Source: Planococcus rifietoensis (GTDB taxonomy: Bacteria > Bacillota > Bacilli > Bacillales_A > Planococcaceae). From it: a DNA stretch of 64,000 nt. The notes below the pieces were generated by a model. That model saw nothing but the letters and a program-made list of their open reading frames with translations. It was not told the origin of the DNA and ran no database searches. The DNA lies in contig NZ_CP013659.2 of NCBI RefSeq assembly GCF_001465795.2, forward strand, positions 2,684,501 to 2,748,500, in the 5' to 3' direction. Shown here one piece after another: positions 57,724 to 64,000 of the stretch (within the stretch, counting starts at the first letter, position 1; each line of letters begins with the position of its first letter). The position numbers and the translations under genes are program-made.

Positions 57724-59229
57724 TTATGGCGATTTCTTTAACATCGTTCCGTCGCGCATGTATTTTGCGTGCCACGATAAAGCTTCATCGAGGACATGCG
57801 GCGTATGCCCGCCTTGAGCAATTGCCCTATTGAAATAATCCTGCAGTTGCGGGCGATACTCCGGGTGGACGCAATTCGCGAGGATCCGCTCCGCCCGTTC
57901 ACGGGGCGCCAGATTGCGGATATCGGCAAAGCCGTGTTCCGTAACCAATACGTCTACATCATGTTCCGTATGGTCGATATGTGAAGCGAACGGCACGATA
58001 CAGGAAATCCGCCCATTCTTGGCGGTGGATTTGGTGACGAAAATGGCGAGCTGCGCGTTGCGGCCGAAATCCCCCGAACCGCCGATGCCGTTCATCATTT
58101 TGGTTCCTGAGACATGGGTCGAGTTGACATTGCCGTATAAATCGAATTCCAAGGCGGTGTTGATCGAAACGAGCCCCAGACGCCGAATGATTTCTGGGTG
58201 ATTGGAGATTTCCTGCGGCCTCAGCACCAGTCGATCCCGGTAGCGGCCGAAGTTTTGATAAATTCTTTCCATATAAGGCTGCGATAAAGTGATTGCCGAC
58301 CCGGAAGCGAATAACGCTTTGCCGGAATCGAGCAAATCGAACACCGCATCTTGCAGCACTTCAGAATACAGTTCCAGCCCTTCGAATTCCGAATCGAGGA
58401 GGCCATGCAACACTGCGTTCGCAACGGACCCGACACCTGATTGAAGCGGTGGCAGGTTTTGGTTCAGGCGGCCAGCTTGAACTTCGCCGCGCAAAAATGC
58501 AAGCAAGTGGCCTGCCATGATATCCGTTTCCGCATCCGGCGGCTCGATCGGTGAGGGCGAATCCGCTTGATCGTTCCAGACGATGCCTTTGACTTTCGAA
58601 GTATCGACCGAAATGCCTTTTGTGCCGATGCGGTCCCGCGGCGAGACGAGCGGAATCGGTTGTCTCGATCCGACCGCTTGCGGTTCGTAGCAATCGTGGA
58701 GCCCTTCCAATTCCAGCAGTTGTGCGGTATTGATCTCGATAATGATCTGCTTCGCATGGTGGGCGAATACCATCGAGTTGCCGACGGAAGTAGTCGGAAT
58801 CAACAAGCCGTCCTGCGTGATGCCAAGCGCTTCGATGATGGCAAAATCAAGCGGGCCCGCAACTCCCCCCCTGACCCATTCCGCTGTTTGAGATAAATGA
58901 TGATCGACAAACTGAACCTTTCCCGAATTGATTGCAGAACGCATCAAAGAATCAGATTGATACGGCGCACGTTTTCGGACGATGCCCGCCTGTGCGAAGC
59001 GGCCATCGATTCCGGAACCGAGCGATGCGCCGGTATAGACATCGATTTGAAACGGCTCTTCATGCGCGCGCTTTACCAAGGCATTTGGCACGGCCTTGGC
59101 ATCGCCTGCGCGCGTGAATCCGCTGAGCCCGACCGCCATGCCATCCTTTATCCAGGAGGCTGCCTGTTCAGCACTAACTATCCGTTCTTGCAGAGCTGTT
59201 AACTTGATTCGTTCGAGTCGTTGATCCAT
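57724..59229 (-). CDS. Acetyl-CoA hydrolase / succinyl-CoA:acetate CoA-transferase, copy 2
   Basis: The 501-residue protein is a clear paralogue of the one at 55217, collinear through its length, with GLSGFTRAGDAKAVPNALVKRA, SGVGSVANAVLHGLLDSEFEGLELYSEV (Glu near 290) and GIGGSGDFGRNAQLAIFVTKSTAKNG. Differences concentrate around residues 165-245. Both copies keep the active-site glutamate, so both look functional. GAGGGGATAGCG precedes the ATG. Together with the LytTR gene it forms a same-strand group that may respond to acetate or CoA thioester levels. Confidence 0.88.
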   Translation of the reverse strand: MDQRLERIKLTALQERIVSAEQAASWIKDGMAVGLSGFTRAGDAKAVPNALVKRAHEEPFQIDVYTGASLGSGIDGRFAQAGIVRKRAPYQSDSLMRSAINSGKVQFVDHHLSQTAEWVRGGVAGPLDFAIIEALGITQDGLLIPTTSVGNSMVFAHHAKQIIIEINTAQLLELEGLHDCYEPQAVGSRQPIPLVSPRDRIGTKGISVDTSKVKGIVWNDQADSPSPIEPPDAETDIMAGHLLAFLRGEVQAGRLNQNLPPLQSGVGSVANAVLHGLLDSEFEGLELYSEVLQDAVFDLLDSGKALFASGSAITLSQPYMERIYQNFGRYRDRLVLRPQEISNHPEIIRRLGLVSINTALEFDLYGNVNSTHVSGTKMMNGIGGSGDFGRNAQLAIFVTKSTAKNGRISCIVPFASHIDHTEHDVDVLVTEHGFADIRNLAPRERAERILANCVHPEYRPQLQDYFNRAIAQGGHTPHVLDEALSWHAKYMRDGTMLKKSP

Positions 59230-59452
59230 CGCTATCCCCTCCCCCTTGTCGGTCTTGGATATTACTTTATACCCTTGAAGACACCCTTCAACCCGTTTCG
59301 ATTTTCAGCCGACAAAAAAAGCTTTCAGCCCCGTGGAAAAGAAAATGCGCATGGCGATTGCAAAGTGATTGACAAGCTTTGGAAGTATCCATAATATGGG
59401 GAAGTCAATATAACCGTCATGTGTACATATATATAAGAAAGAAGGCACCCCA

Positions 59453-60658
59453 ATGTCCAAAGACCAACGCAAAAAGATCCTGATTTTGATGATCAATATG
59501 TTCATCGCCATCGCCAGTTTCGGCATCATCATCCCGATTTTGCCGTCATATCTCGTTTCCATCAATCAAGGCGGCATGGCAGCCGGCTTGATGATCGCCA
59601 TCTTCGCCGCTGCCCAGTTCCTCTTCTCGCCGATCGCCGGCAAATGGGCCGATCAATACGGGCGCCGCATCATGATCATCTGGGGCCTTGCGGGGCTCAC
59701 TTTATCGATGTTCATTTTCTATGCTTCCGATTTTATTTGGGTGCTGTATTTCTCCCGCGTCATCGGGGGAATCGGCGCGGCCATGCTGGTACCGGCCATT
59801 TTTGCATACATCGCTGACATCACGACTTTCGACCAGCGTGCAAAAGGCACAAGCCTGGTATCTGCGGCGATGTCACTCGGCATCGTGATCGGGCCGGGAA
59901 TCGGCGGCTTCCTTGCCGATTACAGCTTAAAGCTGCCGTTTCTCGTGTCAGCGCTCGTGTCGCTCGCAGCGGTGCTGTTTTCCGTTTTTGTCCTGAAAGA
60001 CAGCGACGCCGAAAAAGCGGATCCAGATCTCGCTTTGACGATGACGCAATCCGAATCGATGTTCAAAAAAATTGCCCGTTCGACTTCGGTTCCTTACTTT
60101 TTGCCGCTGGTCATCACGCTGGTCATGAGTTTCGGCTTGCTTGCCTATGAATCCGTTCTCGGGCTTTATCTCGACAATCAATTCAATTCCACTGCGAAAG
60201 ATATTGCGTTCATGATTACCGCTACCGGTACGGTCAGCGTCATCGTGCAATTGTTCGTCGTTGACCGCATCGTCTCGCGCTTCGGGGAAATCGGCGTCTT
60301 AATCGCTTTCCTTGGCGTCGCAGCTGGCGGCTTTCTCGCATCGCTATTTGCAAGCAGTTATGTCATGTTCTTCGGGGTATCGCTGATTATCTTCCTCGCG
60401 ACTTCGATTTTGCGCCCGGTATTGAATACATTGATCTCAAAACTCGCAGAAGGCGAAGTCGGCTTCGCGATGGGCATGAACAATGCCTATATGAGCATCG
60501 GCAACGTTATGGGCCCGCTTCTCGCCGGCATTCTGTTCGACATCAATATCATTTTCCCGTTCATTCTCGGCCTCTTGCTGCTATTGGCAACACTCGTCAT
60601 CACAGCAGGCTGGCAGCGTTCAAGATCCGCTAAGCAGGCACGCGCCGTCGAACAATGA
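59453..60658 (+). CDS. MFS drug-exporter family protein (Bmr/NorA-like)
   Basis: The 401-residue protein has twelve hydrophobic helices and DHA1 signatures: loop 2-3 motif GKWADQYGRRIMIIWGL (motif A) and the motif C region SLVSAAMSLGIVIGPGIGGFLAD in helix 5. This antiporter motif supports proton-coupled export. Similar proteins include NorA, Bmr and Blt; the substrate is not known. The ATG has AAGAAGG upstream. It stands alone with its own terminator. Confidence 0.88.
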   Translation: MSKDQRKKILILMINMFIAIASFGIIIPILPSYLVSINQGGMAAGLMIAIFAAAQFLFSPIAGKWADQYGRRIMIIWGLAGLTLSMFIFYASDFIWVLYFSRVIGGIGAAMLVPAIFAYIADITTFDQRAKGTSLVSAAMSLGIVIGPGIGGFLADYSLKLPFLVSALVSLAAVLFSVFVLKDSDAEKADPDLALTMTQSESMFKKIARSTSVPYFLPLVITLVMSFGLLAYESVLGLYLDNQFNSTAKDIAFMITATGTVSVIVQLFVVDRIVSRFGEIGVLIAFLGVAAGGFLASLFASSYVMFFGVSLIIFLATSILRPVLNTLISKLAEGEVGFAMGMNNAYMSIGNVMGPLLAGILFDINIIFPFILGLLLLLATLVITAGWQRSRSAKQARAVEQ

Positions 60659-60715
60659 CGCGGAACTTCAATCGAATGCTTGCCGCTAGTTAAGTTTGTA
60701 TCACTTTTATATTCG

Positions 60716-60756
60716 AAAAAAGACAGAGCAACCGATAAACTGCCCTGTCTTTTTTC
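60716..60756. terminator. Terminator after the MFS gene
   Basis: AAAAAAGACAG and GCA pair with TGC and CTGTCTTTTTT, bulge included, around a 10-nt loop. It lies 57 bp after the stop. Confidence 0.82.
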
Positions 60757-60859
60757 CATTTAAAGGATTTACTGTAAGACCTTACACTACGGGTCAGTGT
60801 GTTTTATCTATGGATTTGTTTTTTCTTGCCTTTTTCTGCTAATTGAAAAAGCCAATAGC

Positions 60860-60888
60860 TTTACGCTAGGCATAGTTGGTTGTATAAT
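60860..60888 (+). promoter_or_regulatory. Promoter of the CarH/LitR-like gene
   Basis: TTTACG, 17 bases, then a perfect TATAAT. The -10 box overlaps the first TTGTATA unit of the operator at 60880, so a protein bound there would block RNA polymerase. The predicted leader is about 32 nt. Confidence 0.65.
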
Positions 60889-60899
60889 ATTTGTATAAC
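60880..60899 (+). promoter_or_regulatory. 11-bp direct-repeat operator of the CarH/LitR-like gene
   Basis: TTGTATAATATTTGTATAAC holds two perfect TTGTATA units exactly 11 bp apart, ending 27 bp before the ATG. It is shared with both carotenoid operons. The overlap with the -10 box suggests autorepression. Confidence 0.7.
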
Positions 60900-60926
60900 A
60901 AAAAACTACGGAATGAAGGTCATGCT

Positions 60927-61823
60927 ATGTACAATATCAAAGCTGCAGCCAAAATACTCGACATGCCCAAAGTGACCATCCGTTCCTGGGAGACGCGCTA
61001 TAATGCCATCACGCCTGCGCGCACAGAATCGGGTCATCGCCTGTATTCCGATCAAAACTTAGAGGATTTGAAATGGCTGAAAATCCAAGTTCAGGAAAAC
61101 GGCATGAAAATCAGTGAAGCTGTGAAAAAACTGCACAGTTCAAGGAAACAATTCTATCATCCAGAAGTCACCGATTCACAGGAACCTATTGAGTATGCCA
61201 AGCAAATTGAAGAGCTGTACCAGGCCGCTGTAGAAATAGACATTGACCGTTTTAATTATTTACTCGATTTGAAGTTCTCGCTATTCCACCATCAGACCGT
61301 CTTCTTCCATATCATCGCGCCGCTCATGGTGAGGATCGGTGCGGAATGGGAAAATGGCCAGATCAGCGTCGCACACGAACACATGATCACCAATATCATC
61401 CAGCAGCGTTTCAACCAGTTTTTCCGTGTCTTCCCGGTAGCGCCCCATTTGCCGAAAGTACTGGCGCTTAGCCCGAGCGGCGAGCATCATCAGCTCGGCT
61501 TGTTATTGTTCTCGCTGTTCTTGCGTGAAAACGGCTTCCACGTCGTCTATACGGGACCGGATACACCGCTTGAGGGACTTGCAGAAATGGTGGCCAAACA
61601 AGACTTTAAACTGGTGTGCATGTCTGTTATGACGCCAAAAAGCCGCCCAGTTGCCGAACAATACATTAAAGAACTTTCTGACACCATCCCTGGCCTTCAC
61701 TTTCTGCTCGGGGGCCAAGGCATCGATTGCGATGACGAAAAAATCAACCGTTATTGCATCGGCACCACACTTGAATCCTGGCAGCAATGGCTCGACGAAT
61801 TCAAGACAGCCCAGATCTCATAA
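60927..61823 (+). CDS. CarH/LitR-like MerR regulator with B12-binding domain
   Basis: The 298-residue protein has an N-terminal MerR helix-turn-helix (YNIKAAAKILDMPKVTIRSWETRYNAITPARTESGHRLYSDQ), a four-helix B12 cap and a B12-binding Rossmann domain. The residues that hold adenosylcobalamin in Thermus CarH (Trp131, Val138, Glu141, His142, axial His177) have exact counterparts: Trp141, Val148, Glu151, His152 and His188 in the ExHxxG motif EHHQLG. CarH represses carotenoid genes in the dark as a tetramer and is released by light. The ATG at 60927 has AAGGT upstream; the frame from 60891 lies within the promoter. Confidence 0.88.
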   Translation: MYNIKAAAKILDMPKVTIRSWETRYNAITPARTESGHRLYSDQNLEDLKWLKIQVQENGMKISEAVKKLHSSRKQFYHPEVTDSQEPIEYAKQIEELYQAAVEIDIDRFNYLLDLKFSLFHHQTVFFHIIAPLMVRIGAEWENGQISVAHEHMITNIIQQRFNQFFRVFPVAPHLPKVLALSPSGEHHQLGLLLFSLFLRENGFHVVYTGPDTPLEGLAEMVAKQDFKLVCMSVMTPKSRPVAEQYIKELSDTIPGLHFLLGGQGIDCDDEKINRYCIGTTLESWQQWLDEFKTAQIS

Positions 61824-61832
61824 TTTCACAAG

Positions 61833-61871
61833 AAAAGCCATGCGTGAAGGAATCCTTCGCGCATGGCTTTT
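61833..61871. terminator. Bidirectional terminator after the CarH/LitR-like gene
   Basis: AAAAGCCATGCG with GAAGGA pairs with TCCTTC and CGCATGGCTTTT, with A and T runs outside. It is shared with the converging 61-residue gene. Confidence 0.9.
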
Positions 61872-61872
61872 T

Positions 61873-62058
61873 TTATTGATTATCGAGTTCCTGGTATTGT
61901 TTCATGTACGGCCCGCTGTCCGCTACTTCCGAATGGTAAAGCGCCTTTAACGCAAAGCTTTTCTCAAGCTCCATTTCCTTCATCAATACCTTCAGCCGTT
62001 TTTTTAGTTCCGGCTCTTGGTTGACCAGTTTCTCCATATTCGATTTAAAATAGCGCAT
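61873..62058 (-). CDS. Small conserved-looking hypothetical protein
   Basis: The 61-residue product, MRYFKSNMEKLVNQEPELKK at its start, is hydrophilic and probably helical, with no signal peptide or membrane segment. AAAGGAG lies nine bases before the ATG at 62058 and a terminator follows, so it reads as a genuine gene. The frame extends upstream to 62244 through a hairpin, which is unlikely to be coding. I do not recognise the family. Confidence 0.65.
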   Translation of the reverse strand: MRYFKSNMEKLVNQEPELKKRLKVLMKEMELEKSFALKALYHSEVADSGPYMKQYQELDNQ

Positions 62059-62102
62059 CGTGATCCGCTCCTTTTCTTTTATTATAACACGGCAAAGCAA
62101 AG

Positions 62103-62135
62103 AAAAAGCGCATCCATCAAACGGATGCGCTTTTT
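62103..62135. terminator. Hairpin terminator between small gene and intergenic repeat
   Basis: A perfect 13-bp stem AAAAAGCGCATCC with a 7-nt loop and A and T tracts. It lies 302 bp beyond the stop of the purine permease gene and just upstream of the small gene. Confidence 0.8.
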
Positions 62136-62164
62136 CACATGTCTGGATTCTTGAATCGTGTTTT

Positions 62165-62335
62165 CCGAAGCTTAAACCGCCCGCTTTCCGTGGGCTCGCG
62201 CCCAAGCCTCCTCGGTTTGCGCTACTTTCGCTGCGCTCAAGCATCGCAAATGAATGAACTCGGCGTTGCCTCGCTCATTCATTCCCTGCGGGGTCTCGGT
62301 CGTCTCGCTGATCCACCGGAGTCGGGCGGACGCTT
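62165..62335 (+). repeat. GC-rich intergenic repeat
   Basis: It begins CCGAAGCTTA, then GCTTTCCGTGGGCTCG, AAGCCTCCTCGG, CAAGCATCGCAAATGAATGA, CGCTCATTCATTCC and CTGCGGGGTCTCGG, ending GGAGTCGGGCGGACGCTTCTCC. It is the same family as 54965-55145 in opposite orientation. After it, AAACACTTAGAA (62339) and TTCTAAGTGTTT (62407) form an inverted repeat with a 55-nt loop. The gap 62136-62436 contains nothing else I can identify. Confidence 0.65.
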
Positions 62336-62436
62336 CTCCAAACACTTAGAAAGTTTATAGACTATTTGTTGCGTAAAATCAGTTGCTTTCTAATTTTAGC
62401 GACTTATTCTAAGTGTTTAAAAAACATCAGCTTTTT

Positions 62437-63735
62437 TCAACCGACCACGTGGAACACGTAATTGACGAAAAACAGACAAGCAATCACATAAAGAGCCGGG
62501 GAAACTTCACGCCATTTGCCGATCGCCACTTTCAGCACCGGATACAGGATAAACCCGATCGCAATGCCATCCGCAATACTGTACGTAAACGGAATCAGCG
62601 CGATGATCAACAATGCCGGGAAAGTCTCGCTCATGTCCTTCATGTCGAGATTCTTGATATTCTGAAGCATCAACCCGCCGATGATGATTAAAATCGGCGC
62701 AATCGCGCTGTCGGGAATGATCTTAATCAGTGGAATGAAAAACGCTGCACCCATAAACAAAAAACCTGCCGTCAGTGAAGTCAAACCGGTGCGTCCGCCA
62801 GCAGCCATCGCTGCCGCACTTTCTACACTGGCCACCGTCGGGCTCGTGCCGAGAAATCCTGAAGCCATCGTCGAGACCGAGGTCGCCTGGAATGCACGCG
62901 AATACTTTTCCGGACGATTGATGAAATTCACCTGTCCGTGGACGAGGCCGATGTTTTCAAACACCAACACCATCGTCAAGGAAAATACCGCAACCCAGAA
63001 CGTCGTCGACAAAAAATTGCCGAACGACATCGCACCAAACACCGCGAATGCTTCTGCCGTATTGACGCCTGGTTCGCTCAATTGGCCGAGATCGATCATG
63101 CCGAAGAAATACGCAATGACCGTTCCCAGTACAATGGTGATCAGAAAATTCCCCGGCACATTGCGGATGAATAAAATGATCGCGAGCAAAAACGTCACGA
63201 CTGTCGACAGTACGAGCGGATCTGACAGCGAACCGAGCGAAAGAATCGCCCCGTCGCCTGGCCCGACAATGCCGCCTTTCTCAAGGCCTAACAACATCAG
63301 AAATAGCCCAAGCCCGACCGTGATCGCTTCTTTCAGCGAATTCGGCACGGCCTCGCTGAGCATTTTCGAAAAGCGCGTAAACGCGACAAAGACGAAAATG
63401 ACACCCGAGACGAAGACGACCGCAAGCGCTTCCTGCCAGCTCAGCCCCATCGACTGGACGAGCGTATAAGAGAACAATGCGTTGATCCCCATGCCCGGAA
63501 TGAGCAAAATAGGCGCATTGCCCCAAAAGCCCATCAACAACGCCCCGATGACGGAAGCGGCAATGGTGCCGATGATGGCGTACTCGATTGGCATGCCGGA
63601 CTCCGATAAAATCAGTGAGTTGACGGCGATGATGTACACAACGGTGAAAAATCCGATCAAGCCGGCTGTCATTTCCCGCTTGATGGTCGTCCCGTTTTCG
63701 TTAAGACCGAAAAACCGGTCCATCCAATTTGCCAT
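62437..63735 (-). CDS. NCS2-family adenine/guanine/hypoxanthine permease (AzgA/PbuG-like)
   Basis: The 432-residue transporter has about 13 hydrophobic segments and the AzgA/PbuG signatures REMTAGLIGFFTVVYIIAVNS at the start, GMGINALFSYTLV, VGLGLFLMLLGLEKGGIV and GTSPTVASVESAAAMAAGGRTGLTSL in the centre. It imports purine bases, probably with protons. AGAAGGTATGTCTT precedes the ATG. B. subtilis PbuG is under a purine riboswitch, but I do not find that element in the 63736-63920 leader. Confidence 0.9.
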   Translation of the reverse strand: MANWMDRFFGLNENGTTIKREMTAGLIGFFTVVYIIAVNSLILSESGMPIEYAIIGTIAASVIGALLMGFWGNAPILLIPGMGINALFSYTLVQSMGLSWQEALAVVFVSGVIFVFVAFTRFSKMLSEAVPNSLKEAITVGLGLFLMLLGLEKGGIVGPGDGAILSLGSLSDPLVLSTVVTFLLAIILFIRNVPGNFLITIVLGTVIAYFFGMIDLGQLSEPGVNTAEAFAVFGAMSFGNFLSTTFWVAVFSLTMVLVFENIGLVHGQVNFINRPEKYSRAFQATSVSTMASGFLGTSPTVASVESAAAMAAGGRTGLTSLTAGFLFMGAAFFIPLIKIIPDSAIAPILIIIGGLMLQNIKNLDMKDMSETFPALLIIALIPFTYSIADGIAIGFILYPVLKVAIGKWREVSPALYVIACLFFVNYVFHVVG

Positions 63736-63920
63736 AAGACATACCTTCTATGAAATTAGCCCTCTCCCTACCCGCTCTGCCTAAAAATCAGGTGAGCCAA
63801 GATAGAAGTGTAATCTTAAAAAAAGCCGCTGTCAAGGCATTTCTCTTGAAAGGAAATGGATGGTTATGCAGTCATTTATCTCCCAATTTCAACAAATCGC
63901 CTAAACCTTTCATTGAAGAA

Positions 63921-63978
63921 AAAAACCGCCTGTTCCCTGCTCATCACATTGGATGAACAAGGGAACGGGCGGTTTTTG
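63921..63978. terminator. Bidirectional hairpin near the window end
   Basis: AAAAACCGCC-TGTTCCCT pairs with AGGGAACGGGCGGTTTTT, with an inner CATC/GATG pairing. T tracts occur on both sides. It probably ends a gene beyond the window on the minus strand side. Confidence 0.8.
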
Positions 63979-64000
63979 ATTCGAACTTGGAACTATTGCT

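Noticed and set aside
62443..62456. Second parS-like sequence GACCACGTGGAACA
   Set aside because: Only the right half matches (CACGTGGAAC); the left half GTTN is absent, and the site is coding sequence at the end of the permease gene.
63736..63920. Purine riboswitch expected before a PbuG-like gene
   Set aside because: The minus strand lacks the conserved core of the family, and no matching three-way junction could be drawn.

Overview
The window reads as chromosomal DNA of an orange-pigmented, low-GC-lineage Gram-positive, most likely Planococcus, Planomicrobium or a close Planococcaceae relative. The basis is Bacillales-type ribosome binding sites, homologues of Bacillus subtilis proteins (RluF-type pseudouridine synthase, DbpA/YxiN, RecQ, ExoA, GltB/GltD, YocH-like 3D protein), and a staphyloxanthin-type C30 carotenoid cluster resembling Staphylococcus crtOPQMN. 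I see no rRNA, tRNA, CRISPR array, insertion sequence or prophage.

Layout. 1-6.4 kb: an acyl-CoA thioesterase fragment, an AAC(3)-like acetyltransferase, a Fic/VbhA-type toxin-antitoxin pair, an aldehyde dehydrogenase with its DUF779 partner, an RluF-type enzyme, and cupin and CBS proteins. 6.6-10.7 kb: a SurA-like lipoprotein, a polar amino-acid ABC transporter and an RpiR regulator. 10.9-18.8 kb: the carotenoid cluster, arranged as two convergent operons (CruF-like, acyltransferase, crtQ and crtP on +; crtN, a second crtN-like gene and crtM on -) that meet at a shared terminator. 19-29 kb: a LysM-3D cell-wall protein, DbpA, an ATP-grasp / alpha-E-transglutaminase pair, an HD-GYP protein and small surface or stress proteins. 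27.5-33.7 kb: glutamate synthase. 34-41.5 kb: RecQ, a short-chain dehydrogenase, an XRE regulator, a pentapeptide protein and a DUF1538/DUF1538/PII operon. 41.5-54.5 kb: catalase, a CDP-glycerol glycerophosphotransferase, ExoA, an MFS protein, a YkuS-YtxH fusion, a complete sugar ABC transporter, RlmN and a glyoxalase-fold protein. 54.5-64 kb: intergenic repeats, two paralogous CoA-transferases flanking a LytTR regulator, an MFS exporter, a CarH/LitR-type MerR regulator and a purine permease.

The most notable observation joins two distant loci. Both carotenoid operons and the CarH/LitR-like regulator gene, 42-50 kb away, carry the same 20-bp element 22-30 bp upstream of their start codons. 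The element is two TTGTATA units in direct repeat with an 11-bp period. The regulator keeps every residue position known to hold adenosylcobalamin in CarH. This predicts an autoregulated, light- and B12-controlled carotenoid regulon.

Other points of interest are a structured ~170-bp element present twice, a ParB parS candidate at 44552, an in-frame fusion of alpha-E and transglutaminase domains, and a DUF1538 membrane pair encoded with a tandem PII-like protein. All family assignments come from reading the translated sequences; no database search was run.
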